From contig CP136890.1 in the NCBI GenBank assembly GCA_034359265.1, positions 87,941,501 to 88,005,500 on the forward strand: a stretch of 64,000 bases of DNA, given 5' to 3'. The position numbers and the translations under genes are program-made. Below are positions 9,941 through 21,313 of this stretch, piece by piece (position 1 is the first letter of the stretch; the number at the start of each line of letters is the position of its first letter). The stretch comes from Canna indica (Eukaryota; Streptophyta; Magnoliopsida; Zingiberales; Cannaceae). The notes under the pieces were generated by a model. The model saw only the letters and a list, made by a program, of their open reading frames with translations, did no database searches and was not told the origin of the DNA.

Positions 9941-10383
9941 TAGGGGTGTAGTCGAGCCCAACCAAGCCAAGCTTGCATGTGCTCAAGCTCGGCTCATTTA
10001 AGAAATGTTAAGCTTGAGCTCGACTCAAGTTATACTCAAGCAACTCGAGCTCGGCTCGTTAGGCTCATTTATTTTTTCTCGAGCAAGATGAAGCTCGGCT
10101 CAAGATTGAACTGGGTGAGCTCAAATTTTATTGAGCTCAATTGAGCTCGTGAACAAGCTCAATTAAGCTCGGCTCGAGATCTAGCTCAGTGAGCTTGAAT
10201 TCTATCGATCTTAATTGTGCTCGATTATGCACATGAGCCGCTTGACCCGAGTATTGTTAAACTCAAGCTCGGGTTGGTCACATGTAAAGCCTGGCTCGAG
10301 CTCGACAAGATCAAGTGAACTTCGAGTTTTCATCGAGACGATCCTGAGTAGCTCATGAGTAACTCGGCTCACTTGCACCTCTA
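9941..10383. mobile_element. Non-autonomous hAT-type element (443 bp)
   Basis: The left end is TAGGGGTGTAGTCGAGCC and the right end is GGCTCACTTGCACCTCTA, imperfect terminal inverted repeats. Eight-base flanks are TTCTTTCA (9,933-9,940) and TTCTTTTA (10,384-10,391), one mismatch, as expected for hAT target duplications. The interior is packed with GCTCGAGCTCGGCTC-like words in both orientations. There is no transposase. Confidence 0.75.
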
Positions 10384-10935
10384 TTCTTTTATCTCAATTA
10401 TCCAAAGCACACTATATTGCAAAGTGGGTGTCGCATTGCTTGCCTCGAGAGCTAACCTTATGAAGCATACTACGTGAAGAAAACTAATAAATTAGTAAGA
10501 GATTGACAAAATTATAAATACATATAGAAAAATAATTGCTCTTTGGTGTTTTATACTTGAAACTACACCAAAAGTAAAAACTAACTTAAATGCATAATTC
10601 ACGTTGAAAAAATAAATTTTATTCGTCATGAAATGTATTATATAATTAATATAAATAATTAATAAAATTCATTATATTCATATTTGGGTTCTCAATTAAA
10701 ATAGAATTTATAATCATGAATGAAGTAGATTTTTCTTATTCATTTTCTAAAATTTTTGTTGAGTACTTAATGAGCAAATTGATTATTCAATCATATATTA
10801 AATAACTCATCTAGAAAAGTTCAAACAACTTAACAATATGAGTATGGATGATAGCATACAAAAATGTATTAGAAATAAATTAACAAGAGAGTTTTAGAAG
10901 TAAAAAGAGTAATGGAGAAAAAATTGGACTTAGTA
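10384..10935. other. AT-rich sequence without recognised features
   Basis: No open frame, repeat or element end could be supported here. It separates the hAT element from the gypsy LTR. Confidence 0.4.
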
Positions 10936-11049
10936 TATGGACTAGACTAGGACTACTGGGCCCGGTCGAATTAGACCCAGTAGCATCCCACTACTTGCCT
11001 CGGGCCGAACCAAGCGGCTCCACCCAAAGGGCTTCACCTAGCCACGCAG
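10936..11049 (+). repeat. Gypsy 5' LTR fragment
   Basis: Aligns with 19,839-19,955: both contain GGTCGAATTAGACC, CATCCCACTACT, and GGCTCCACCCAA followed by GGGCTTCACC. Homology is cut at about 11,050 by CAGGGGTGAGCAA, which looks like the end of a hAT-type element. Confidence 0.65.
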
Positions 11050-11230
11050 GGGTGAGCAACAGTTCAGTTCGATTATTAACCGAACTGAAATGTTAACTTA
11101 TCCACTAACTGTTTACCAAACCAAAAAAATCGATTAATTCGATTTGGTTAAGCAAATTTTTCGATTTGGTTAACCAAATTTTTCGATTTGGTTAACCAAA
11201 TTTTTCGATTTGGTTCGGTTAATTTACCGA
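11050..11230. repeat. hAT-like end with 22-bp tandem repeat
   Basis: Begins CAGGGGTGAGCAACAG and is filled with GGTTAA/TTAACC words. Three to four copies of a 22-bp unit (AAATTTTTCGATTTGGTTAA core) occur at 11,153-11,220. This is the architecture of short plant hAT derivatives; the right end was not found. Confidence 0.5.
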
Positions 11231-12541
11231 ATTCACCGAAAAAAATGGTGAAAAAAAATATTAATACATTGTTGAGATTTGAACTTTGATAAATCAAATA
11301 CATATACATCACCTTAGCCACTCAAGCAAACTTTCCGAGTAGTCACGACACGTTGCTAGATGTCAATCTTGACTTGTGAGTGGAGTCTCTCACGACCACA
11401 TTGAAGGGGTTTAGTGGTGGCTCATAAGATTCGAATAGAAGTCATTTTATCGGATCCGACTCTTCGTTATGCACAACTCACTACTGGCTTAGTGTGGGTC
11501 CCAATGGGTCACACACAATAGGTTAATCTCGTAACAGACCTTATGAGATAAAGTTTGAATGTGACACTATATGTCTACTAGCATTGACATGCTGCAACAC
11601 GATCACGGATCTCATTTTCGGACATGACAAGAAAGATGTTTTCCTATAAGAACAAATACGCGAGAAATGAGTTCCTCGGTAACCCTAATTTGTAGGTCAT
11701 CCCTAAATTGTAGGGCTTAACACATGATAAATCCTAATCTATTAAAATTAGAGATAAATTTATAGAGATAAATTAAAATTTATAGAGATAAATTAAAATT
11801 TATATTTAGTTAGATTTAATTAATTTCGAATTAATTATAAATCTATTAAATATAAATTATTATTTTGGAGGCAAACCCCAAAATTTTGAATTTCAGGGAG
11901 AAGATTTAAAAAGGGGGGGCCGAGTCTGCCATGGGTGGCCACCTACTCCCCTTATAAATAGATGGTCTAACCTCCTTCAAGGGGGTTAAGCAAATTGGTT
12001 AGGGATCTTGGAGAAAAGCAAGGGTTTGGATTCTTGAGAAACTTCTTGAAGAGAAAGACTCCAAAGAGCTCCTCTTGATCTCCATGGGTGGCCAACCATC
12101 TTGTTCATCCTTCTCGGGTTTGTGAAGCCGAATTGGAGGTCTCTTCCTCTTGGGTGTGTCATCTCCTTCATCTTCCTCTTCATTCCGTGGTTTTCTCATC
12201 CCCTTTCCCTCCGTTTTGGTGCTCGGTTCTTGGTGGAAGGGCCGGCTTTACCTTGGTGCATTTCGGGGTTGACATTGCATCTTCGTTGGGCCACAACGAG
12301 TCTCCGTGTTTGCTGCCCCCCTGTTGCGAGGTGCTTGGTGTGGAATTTCCTTGGAGGATATGCACGTGTGTGTCTTGAAATGGGGATAGGAGCAATCATA
12401 CCATTCGCGGTATAAAGTATATCTTCTCCTTATACGCGTTGATTGAATTCCTTAAATATTGCTAAAGTTGATTGCTGGTTTGGGGATGTTTTGAATTTTT
12501 AAATTACTTTTTCAACTGTGCTTCTTCTTCCCATCCCAACA
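11231..12541. other. LTR-like sequence with TATA-type promoter region
   Basis: 11,260-11,340 holds a minus-strand tRNA-like pair: a TTGAGTGGCTAAGG A-box-like word and GTTCAAATCTC as B box, a SINE or tRNA-Ser-like relic. Around 11,950 the sequence CCCCTTATAAATAGATGG resembles a strong plant TATA promoter, followed by a leader-like stretch to about 12,540 that ends CCCATCCCAACA just before the gag remnant. This resembles an inserted LTR, but its left border and target duplication could not be located. Open frames at 12.0-12.4 kb have no recognisable protein content. Confidence 0.35.
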
Positions 12542-13400
12542 AACCTGGGACTGCTCTCCCTCTCGACGCAGGAACCTTCGCCAAGCACATTATGGCAACT
12601 CGCCTCCCACCAAGAAGCGAGATGCCCACCACCCTAACACCCTACAATGGTGCAGGTGACCCCGCGCTGCATCTAACGACGTTCAGAACTACGATGCGCT
12701 ATCACAGGGCGATCAACCCCCGTACTCTACAGAGTCATTCCAACCTTTTTGGGAAAAACCGCTCTATTATGGTTTGCCTCCCTACTGCTAAGGTCTATTC
12801 ATTTCTTTGAAGACCTCTCCTGCGTCTTCCTCACCTGGTTCACCACATCGCGGGTCTATCACAAGACAACGACTGCACTTCACTATGTCAGGCAGGAGAA
12901 ACATGAGCCCCTAAGAGAATACCTGAAGAGGTTTCAGACCATAGTGATCAAAATTTCCAACCTCGATCCACAGATCAAGCTCTTCTCCATCCAGTTCAGG
13001 CGAAATCTGGGACTCTTTGCCAACCAAATCGCTCTGACAGAGCCTAAGGATATGTCCGAGTTTCAAGAGAAGGCCGCTAGCTTCATAAAGATGAAAGAAC
13101 TCCGAGAAGTTAAAAGGACTGACTAGCAAAATCTTAAGGTCACTGTCAAAGATAAGAAATCCAGAAAAGGAGATAGAAAAAACGAAGATCTCGACTGCTA
13201 CGAGCAGAACAACAGCTTGGCATCAAGGTCTTCACCTAATCTGAGTACCCGATTTGAAAGGTACACACCCCTCAATACCTCGAGAGATACCATCCTACAA
13301 GAGGTATACTACCTGCAGCTGCTCAAGCTCCCCAGCTATCCTGAAAAGGTGAGATCTTCATTCAAATGCGGCAAGAGCAAAAAGTGTGAGGTCTATTGAA
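12542..13400 (+). pseudogene. Gypsy gag remnant
   Basis: Two overlapping plus frames (12,472-12,810 and 12,749-13,126) give a retrotransposon gag profile: YNGAGDPALHLTTFRTTMRY, a decayed middle segment, then FEDLSCVFLTWF, REYLKRFQ and MSEFQEKAASFIKMKE. The family pattern is Y-x-G-x2-DP-x2-HL-x2-F ... FLTRF ... RF-x2-E. There is at least one frame change near 12,760 and later stops. A zinc-knuckle-like CGKSKKCEVY follows near 13,370 with an incomplete Cys pattern. Confidence 0.65.
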
Positions 13401-13808
13401 CCTATGGACACACCACCGAAGAATGTTTGGTCCTTCGTGGCCAAATTGAACGTTAATCAAAGAAGGTCGCCTCGAACACTACATCTGACATGATCAGATT
13501 CGCAGCCAAAGCTGACGGAACCACTGACAACACCGAAGTCCCAGCAACACACCACCATATGGTGACACAAACAACCACGATGACTCTAAAGGTGAACAAC
13601 CCCACTTAGACATCCAGAGAGTCATCGACTACATAACATGAGGATTTATCGGAGAAGGCAGTCCTGAAACACAACCATCCCGAACCATCATGATCGTCAA
13701 CGAAACAGCTCAGCCACAAAGGCCACGCGTACCCACCCTGATAATATCCTTCTATGATATGACTTTCAGGGAGTTGATAAGAATTTACATGATCTTATCA
13801 CTATTTTT

Positions 13809-13984
13809 GTGATTGTTGATGGCTTTCTTGTCAGTAAAGTTTTGGTAGATCAGGGGAGTTCTGCCGACGTCCTTTTCTACCTCATACTCGAGAAAATGGG
13901 CATCAACGGATCTTCACTACACCCATACCATGGAGAATTTGTCAGCTTCTCACGATATCACATAAACGTCAGGGGCTATTTATG
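13809..13984 (+). pseudogene. Gypsy aspartic protease remnant, cut by insertion
   Basis: The frame reads VSKVLVDQGSSADVLFYL, matching the gypsy protease active-site region, normally VDSGSSADILF. Here the Ser/Thr of the D-S/T-G triad is Gln. The frame is broken at 13,984 by the putative LTR insertion, and reverse transcriptase is not found on the other side. Confidence 0.6.
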
Positions 13985-16347
13985 TGTAATACCCGAGAAA
14001 TTCTAAATTTAATTTTTTATTGGTTCAGCGAGCCGGTTCGGGGACGAGTCGAGTCGAGTCATGAGATCGCCGCGATTAGAAGGTATGATCGAGTATTTCC
14101 TAAATTCATGACTTGATAAGTGTGTATTTTTGTATTTAATTGGATGTTCGCCTCTTATTGGGTTGGAATTAGGTTGTGGGTTCAATTGAGGCAAATTGGA
14201 TGTGGGTAGAGTAAAGTTAAAGGGTGTAAGTGAGAGGGGCTTATTGGTAATATATATATACCCTCCCCAAGCCACCGCACGGCTCAAGGGAGCCACACGC
14301 ACAACAAGGAAGGGTGAGTAGAGAGAGAGAGAGGACGACGCCAGAGCTAGGAATCGTCGCTGGAGTTCGAAGCCACGTCTTCTCTTTTTTCCTTCTCTTT
14401 CATCTTGAGGTGAGTGATTAAATTCTTGTCAAAACCCTTGGTTTCTCCCCTCACCTTGCCACCCCTTACCATGGAGAAATTTTGGAAATTTCGTTGAGGA
14501 TCTTGCTCAAGACTTGAGCTCCCTTTTGATTGGATTTGATTTTGGGGTTCTTGCGTCGATTCTTGGTTGAAATTTCAGGTTTATTGCATCTGATTGCTAA
14601 GCATTGAAAAGTTTGGTTTTTGGTGTAGTCGCCCACTGCTACGTGGATGTCTTGAAGTTTCCTTGTTAGATAATTGTTTTCTTGGTTGCATGATTGGTGT
14701 TCTTGATTTATAGATTGAAATCTTGGCCTTATGGACATGTGTGGTTCTTTGTTATAAGTCCAGATTTGGTGTTGGCAGATTTCATATTGCAATTTGATTC
14801 CGTTTGTGCGATTGCAAGGTTATACTTACTGCTGAAATATCTAATGACTGAAATCATAAATTGTGAAAGTATGGTTGTTGAAATTTTATTCTCCCTGAAT
14901 TGATATCATGCTGAAATTATTGTCTTAGGCTAAAGTTTTCTCCTATGTGCTGAAATTAGTTTGAGTTGCTGAAAAGAACAGCAGAATATTAGTTTGACAT
15001 ACTTGGCTGAGATGTGTTCAAGTGGGGATAACTCATATCCACCCGGTTGGGGAGTATATCCACCCAGTTTAGGGGGTATATCCATCCAGTCTCGATGTAT
15101 ATCCATCCAGTATTACTCCATGTCCACTCTATTTACTGTTAAGGCGTATTGTGGTGCAGAGTTATTTTGTTGATGATAAATTCATCCAGTATTGATTCAT
15201 GCACATTCTGATGACTCATATGCATGATGAGAATATAGATTCTCCAGGCCGGTGGCATATCCACCTAGTGTCATTCTAAGTACGCATGATATTCACTCTC
15301 ATGCGCAAGTCTAAAAATAAATGCTGGAATTTATTTACTATATGTTGTAATTTAATTATAGTGATGTCCTGAATTCTAAATGATGTGAATAAAAATTATA
15401 TACGCTAAAATTAACCTCTAGGGGTCATCCCTAGGACTAGGCCTATAATGCTCATTGCACACCAAGGATAACAAATTATAGTAACACATGTGATATGTAG
15501 GACATGACAACATCCTAATCTACCATACTAGTAGATGACGTTGAATGGAGGAAATAAAATCCTTAACTTCAAACCTAGAGACATCTTAGTAGGAACACGA
15601 TATTTTATGCTACAAATATGTATGTGTGAAATGTGACGCGTACTGTGATTGTACGGATGGTCGAGGCTGATTATTGCACATACGACTGGTCGAGGTCGAG
15701 AATAACTCATGATCATCCGGCTGGTCGAGGTCGAGGTCGAGGTCGAGATTTGATCACATTGATGCGGCCAGTCGAGGTCGCTCTTGATTCATGATGCATT
15801 ACAGGTCGAGGCCGAATTATTATTTTGTGATATAGACTGTTTGGGCCAAGTGTATATTTTGTGATAGACCAGTTATGGCCGAATATTTGTGCTCTTGCAG
15901 GTTGGCCGATTGGCCATGTTTTGTATCAAATCCCTAGTAAAATATTTATACCACTTATGTTGATTATATACTGGGATTTTGATGAATGTTCGATATGACC
16001 ACTCACTGAGTTCCTTTTGGACTCATAATTGTTTGATTTTGTTTTGCAGAGCCTGACCAGTGAGGTAGAGCTAGTGGACGTGACGCAGCTAAAGGAGCAA
16101 ACAACACTGATGATTTCGTAGTAGGCTGGTTTAGGGAGTCGTAGTCGAGTTGATGATCTTTTCCTTTCTTGCATAGGGTTACTTTGTTTGAGTTGTTGGA
16201 GTCTGTAATCATTTTTATTAAGACATTTTTATTAAATAGCATTTGTTTCAGTTTATTGCATTTACTTCTCATTTTTTAGTCTGCGTGATAGTATGCAAGA
16301 TGTTAGGCTTCGGGGTATTTGCGCATACCCTGGCCGGTCACATGACA
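13985..16347 (+). mobile_element. Putative solo LTR (about 2.36 kb)
   Basis: Begins TGTAATACCCGAGAAATTC and ends ...CACATGACA, flanked by TTATG (13,980-13,984) and TTATA (16,348-16,352), a five-base target duplication with one mismatch. There are no gag or pol domains inside. A TATATATATACCC element at about 14,250 and a GAGAGAGA leader near 14,320 look like the LTR promoter. Short repeats of a (T)ATCCA(C/T)CCAGT phrase occur at 15,047-15,120, and GGTCGAGGTCGAG repeats at 15,657-15,810. The TGTAATACCCG start is common among plant gypsy LTRs. Confidence 0.6.
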
Positions 16348-16484
16348 TTATAGATAGCCACAATATTCGGTTCCACACCGGGAACAAAGACGATAGACGT
16401 ACAGTTCATTATAGTCTAGTGCACGAGTCCCTACCACATGATCTTGGGTCGATCCTCCTTGGACAATTTAGTAGCGTCGTGTCG

Positions 16485-16505
16485 CCCCCCCCCCCCCCCC
16501 CCCCC
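16485..16505 (+). repeat. Homopolymer of 21 C
   Basis: An uninterrupted run of 21 cytosines in the decayed gypsy pol sequence. Its length could be affected by sequencing or assembly error. Confidence 0.8.
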
Positions 16506-17035
16506 AATCAAATTTCCCATCTTGGAGACAAAAGTTAGAGTAATCCATATATACCAGAGGGAGGCTCGCGCGTGCTACAACAAATGCCTGAAGTTTAGGC
16601 CAATTGAACTTTTAAAATTCAGCATCAAATACCAACCCACGGGTCCCATAAAGGCTCAGGCTCAGGCTCTGACCGACTTCATTGCCAAATTCACCAACCA
16701 AGAAGATACTCCTGAACTAGAGGAAATCTAGACGCTACTTGTGGATGACACCTGCAATGAAAAAGGGAGTGGGGGCATGCATCATTCTGGAAAATGGCCA
16801 AGGAATCGCCCTAGAATAGTCATTTCAATTCTAGTTCAAAGCCAACAACAACTAGGCGGAATACAAAGCTCTGATCGTCGGGCTAAAACTCGCCTCGGAA
16901 GTGAAAGCTTGAAACATCGTCGTAAAAAGTGACTCACAATTTATCGTAGGACAAGTCGACATTACCTGCCAAGCCAAGGACCCCTCCCTCGAAAGGTATC
17001 TCACACTAGCACTTTCTTTTATCACTAATTTCGAT
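16506..17035 (+). pseudogene. Gypsy RNase H remnant
   Basis: Frames encode ACYNKCLKFRPIELLKFSIKY, then KAQAQALTDFIAKF, a typical linker before gypsy RNase H (normally KAQALADFIAE). Next comes VDDTCNEKGSG, matching the VDGSSNEKGSGAG start of the domain with the catalytic Asp in a decayed context. Later frames in pieces match the QAEYEALIVGLKLASEV and DSQ blocks. Several frameshifts are present. Confidence 0.6.
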
Positions 17036-17880
17036 AGACCTCATCGGCCTATTTCACCAAGCACCGGGTCAATTCAAATACTTGGTCATAACAATCGACT
17101 ACTTCACTAAGTGGATAGAGACTGAACCCCTATCTACAACTGTAACTAATAAAGTTCAAAAGTTTGTTTGGAAAAGTATCATCTGCAGATTTAGAATACC
17201 ACGCGAGCTCGTTAGCGACAACGAAACACAGTTCACAAATCATCAATTTCGAGAGTTCTGCTCAGACCTCGACATCAGATAGCTTTTTTCATCTATTGAG
17301 CACCCACAAACAAATGGCCTGGTTGAAGCAACCAACAAAGTCATTCTAATAGGGTTAAAAAAGAAGCTCGATTGGATCAAAACATACTGGGTCGAATAGC
17401 TACATGAGGTACTCTTGAGTTACAACATGACCACCTAGTCTTCCACCTCGAAGACCCCTTACCGGTTTGTCTATGGAGCAGAGGTCATGATCCCTGTTGA
17501 GATCACAGAGCCTAGCCTCCGTAGGATTACCTTCAAAGAGTAGGGCAACACAGAAGCTCGAGTCGTCGAGCTTGATCTTATCGAAGAAGAACGAGAGGTC
17601 GCCAAAATCAGAGAAGAGACAATGAAACTTAAGATTGCCCAGAAGTACGACAAACATGTTAGACTAAAAAACTTTGCAGAAGGAGACCTTGTTCTCCGAA
17701 AGCTCGAACCACAAAGGAAATCAGCCGGAGAAGACAAGCTTGCTCCAAACTAGGAAGGCCCCTATCGGATCACAGAGGTTCTCGAAAAGGATGCTTACAG
17801 AATTGCTGAGCTCTCCGAATGAGAACTCCCATGGTCTTGGAGCGCGGCCTCCCTATGGGACTACTACAACTAAGGTTCCA
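17036..17880 (+). pseudogene. Gypsy integrase remnant
   Basis: The plus-strand reading contains YFTKWIETEPL with the first catalytic Asp just upstream (TIDYFTKW), then RELVSDNETQFTN with the second, and EHPQTNGLVEATNK with the Glu side of the D,D-35-E core. The C-terminal part follows: TPYRFVYGAEVMIPVEI and GDLVLRKLE. At least four in-frame stops (around 17,281, 17,398, 17,440 and 17,541) inactivate it. Confidence 0.7.
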
Positions 17881-18337
17881 CCCTTAAATTACAGCAAGGC
17901 TGGAGTACTCTTTCCTCTATTTGACGATTTTTTTCCATTGGATTTTCCCCATTAAAGGTTTAATGAGGCTCCGTCATGTGTAAGTCGAGCTCAACTCTCA
18001 GTGGGATAAGATGTGTATTTTTGATATTTCACAATGAAATCATTATTTTTATTATAAGCATGACTATTATGTCTAATATTCCTTGCAACCATTGGCACAC
18101 TTTGCAGGAGGAATTTACACGGTCTCACAAGCGACCCTCGACCCACGTGACGCTCCGTTACTCCTTGTACAATCCCCCTACTCTTGGCGTCACCAAGTGC
18201 CTAAGCAACTAAGACTTGGTTCCCTCCAGTCTAAAAGCTCGAACTCAACACCTCATTCAGTGACCAGAACTTGATCTTCACCAGTATGACTCGTCGCCCT
18301 CAGTGCCTATTTCAGGCTCCTACGCCCTCAACGACCC

Positions 18338-18745
18338 AAGCACGCTTCTCACGAGCTTGGTTTTCACCAAGTTTGGTCGTCAACCCTAAATGCGGCCTCC
18401 AGCTCCCCCCGGCATGCTCTAAACGAGCAACATGACCCAAGCGTGCTTCTAGCGAGCTCGGTTCTCACCGTGTCTAGTCCTCGGCCCTAAACGTGGCCTC
18501 CGGCTCAGCCCGGCACGCTCTAAACGAGCAACACGACCCCAAGCGCGCTTTTTGTGAGCTCGGTTTTCACCAAGTCTGGTCCTCGGCCCTAAACGCGGCC
18601 TCCAGCTTAGCTTGGAACGCTCTAAACGAGAAATACAACCCCAAACGCGCTTCTCGTGAGCTCAGTTTTCACCGAGTCTGGTCATCGACCCTTAGAGCCA
18701 CTATTTTTGGCCTTAGAACCCCAACACAACTCTTCACGCATGGTT
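18338..18745 (+). repeat. About 102-bp tandem array in gypsy 3' spacer, four copies
   Basis: Unit starts are marked by AAGC(A/G)(C/T)GCTT or AAACGCGCTT at 18,338, 18,439, 18,541 and 18,643. Shared phrases are GAGCTCGGTTTTCACC, GTCTGGTCCTCGGCCCTAAA and GCTCTAAACGAG. Tandem repeats downstream of integrase are known in Tat-like gypsy elements. Confidence 0.75.
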
Positions 18746-19838
18746 CCCGAGCACAAACCTCGGCCTCCAAAGTTATCACTTTCGGCCTTCATGCCCTTAT
18801 GCGATTAGGACTCAATCTTTATCAATTCACCTTAATGGTTGTCATGCCCCAACGCCTTACTCACGAATACCAAACAAGTTAACCCAAATTTAGATACTAT
18901 TCTAATCAAAACATGTATGAAACAAAAATTTCAGCAAAGAGCCGATAGAAGCTTAGCAAGAAACACAACAGAGAAGGATAAGAAGATATCTTTTCCATTC
19001 ATAAAGTTCCACAAAGGAAATAACTACACTTTCAAACCCATAAAGAGCTACTCATCAACGAAAAAACAAGCAAATTGTTAGGAAAGCATCTACTTGGAAA
19101 GTATTCCACAAATATCATCGTCGACCAAACTACGCGGACAAGAATTTCGGCTCAGGGTTCTGCTATCAAGATTTAACACCATACACAAACTTGGTTGTAG
19201 AACCTCTTGCAAACCAGGAGTTGAAAAGATATGCATAAAAGGAATTCAAAGCATCGACACGACAAACTGAGTAACACTGACAAGGTTCTAGCCATCATGA
19301 TGCCTCCCCAATTGCTTGAAACCATGGGAACGGCTTCGCTATAAGCCCAATGGTACAAACCCACACTTGGAACTCCTTCTCTCGCCTTCATCCTTAAGCC
19401 TGATGGTACAAATCCATGGTAAATGGCGAACCCTTCGCCGAGCAAATAAGAGCAACCCCCCGGAGGGACGATAATCTTTTACACCTCCGAGTCCATGACT
19501 TCCAAAACACACAAGAGGCTATTTATAGGCCCGAAATAAGAACCATCACTGTAACTGACGGATCAACGAGCTCTCCTTTTCGTCAACCTACAACCGACAC
19601 TCAATCCTTTGGGAACTGATTATCGAATTTTTACTCATGATTACTCTCCTATTGAGATATATCTACCACACAAGTGGCGAAAATCCGGAAGAGCTCACAC
19701 AGACATCACATCCAGTCTGAATATCGAAGCGGCATATGAGAAATCGTGCACTCATCTTGTGATCAACCGAGGTTATAAAGGTCGACCTCACTTAGAGCTC
19801 GATACACAATCTTACCGATTCTGATCGAGCTCGGTGGC
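18746..19838 (+). other. Gypsy 3' untranslated spacer
   Basis: Non-coding sequence between the tandem array and the 3' LTR. Small frames in both directions have no conserved content. A clear polypurine tract was not identified immediately before 19,839. Confidence 0.45.
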
Positions 19839-19980
19839 TGTTGACTCAACTAGGACTATTGGGCCTGGTCGAATTAGACCAAGCAACATCCCACTACTCG
19901 CCTTAGGTTGAACCAAATGGCTCCACCCAAGGGGCTTCACCCAACCACACCCTTGAACCAGATTCAAGCCAGATCAGGCA
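19839..19980 (+). repeat. Gypsy 3' LTR, left part
   Basis: Starts TGTTGACTCAACTAGGAC and parallels the 5' LTR fragment. It is interrupted at 19,980 by the CACTA element; the rest of the LTR resumes at 27,066. Confidence 0.65.
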
Positions 19981-20285
19981 CACTACTAGAAATTAGGTCT
20001 TCAGCAACGGCTATCAGCAACGGCCGCTTAAGCCGTTGCTATTTGCAACGGCGTTCTTACGGCCGCTCGAGCCGTTGCAGGTATTTGTATCTGCAACGGC
20101 TTTCTAACGGATACGCGAGCCGTTGCGGATTATTTTAATTATCAGCAACGACTTTCTGACGGAAAGGCAAGCCATTGCTGATATTTTAATTATCAGCAAC
20201 AGCGAGCTAACGGACAAGTGAGCCGTTGCTGATGATAACTTATTAGCACGGCTTTCTAACGGGCGAGTGAGCCGTTGCTGATAAG
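19981..20285. repeat. CACTA 5' subterminal repeat array
   Basis: About ten copies of a word close to (A)GCAACGGC, alternating with GCCGTTGC(T), occur from 20,003 to 20,282. In En/Spm such subterminal motifs bind the small TnpA-type protein. That these are binding sites here is inferred from position and repetition. Confidence 0.8.
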
Positions 20286-20715
20286 TTTATATAGGGCACC
20301 AGTCGCGCCCGACCCTTCTTCCTCCCGCTGCTGCCGCCGCCGCTCCTGCTCTCGCCTCTCGCCGCCGCTGCCGCTGCTGCCGACGCCGCCGCCGCCGCCG
20401 CTCCTGCTCTCACCTCCCCCGCTGCTGCCGACTTGTTCAGGTATGCCTCGCCGACCGGCCGTCTCTTCCCGTGGCGGTCGGCGGGAATTAATCCGACCGA
20501 AACCCTATTTCTAGGGTTTCGGTCGGCGGCGATCGGCCGATGGCCGCCGCCGGACCTTGTACAGTGGCCGGACAGTGTGTCTGGCCACTGTACGCCGGCG
20601 CCGGAGTCCACCTGACTCCGGCGCCGGAATTTAGAAATTTATATATAATATTTTTATTGTTTTATAATTGTTTAATTTGTTAGATTAATTATTAGGGTTT
20701 AGATTAATTTCAGAT

Positions 20716-20845
20716 GCGCACCGGAATCGTCCACTTTGGACGCGCGCCGGAATCGTCCACTTCGGACGCGCGCCGAAATCGTCCACTTTGGACGCGCGCG
20801 GAAATCGTCCACTTCGGACGCGCGCCGGAATCGTCCAATATGGAC
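20716..20845 (+). repeat. 26-bp GC-rich tandem repeat, five copies
   Basis: Unit GCGC(G/A)CCGGAATCGTCCAC with a TT(T/C)GGAC tail, starting at 20,716, 20,742, 20,768, 20,794 and 20,820. It lies between the CACTA 5' end and the transposase gene, downstream of a CG-rich stretch (20,300-20,640) that may be the element promoter and leader. Confidence 0.8.
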
Positions 20846-21054
20846 TCGAACGGTCTCGAAACATTTAGAAAATAATCATGCATCCGACGAGTTCATATGT
20901 TTCACGTACGCATCGACGAGTCGGATATGATTTAGCAAAACCTTAGATCCGTTCGGGGATTGTATGTTCGTGTAAAAGAAGTAGATGATCTTTTATACGA
21001 TGTACAATTCTTGAATTGTCCCTGATTGGATAATTTGGGAATATAGTTATTTGT

Positions 21055-21232
21055 ACTGCACTTACGTTTTTATTTTAACTATTAATTAACTAATTATTCT
21101 AAAGTTCGGCAACATCTCTCTTGTTCTCCGATACGCGCCCAGATGATATGCGTATTCAGAGAACTATAGGGAGATGCTGCCGAAATTTAGAATAATTAGT
21201 TAACAGTTAAAATAAAAACGTAAGTGCAGTTC
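21055..21232. repeat. Long inverted repeat (hairpin) upstream of transposase
   Basis: The left arm (about 21,055-21,118) contains CACTTACGTTTTTATTTTAAC and TTCGGCAACATCTC. The right arm (about 21,172-21,232) contains GAGATGCTGCCGAA and GTTAAAATAAAAACGTAAGTG. Arms of roughly 60 bp with few mismatches enclose a loop of about 53 bp, and the transcript would fold strongly. It ends about 80 bp before the transposase start codon. Confidence 0.8.
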
Positions 21233-21313
21233 AAATAACATAAATCCTGAATGGAATAGGACAATCTCACCTAAAGACATTAACCAAAGAAATTGTCATT
21301 GATTGACAGAATC

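Noticed and set aside
12088..12415. Overlapping open frames at 12.1-12.4 kb as a gene
   Set aside because: Several frames are open on both strands because the sequence is GC-rich and stop-poor. It follows a TATA-like LTR promoter and has no known domain.
15000..15820. Short direct repeats in the solo LTR as a CRISPR-like or satellite array
   Set aside because: The ATCCACCCAGT and GGTCGAG words are irregularly spaced, lack uniform spacers and lie inside an LTR of a eukaryotic genome.
20243..20611. 122-codon minus-strand Ala/Gly-rich frame
   Set aside because: Antisense to CG-rich promoter/leader sequence of the CACTA element; low complexity without motifs.
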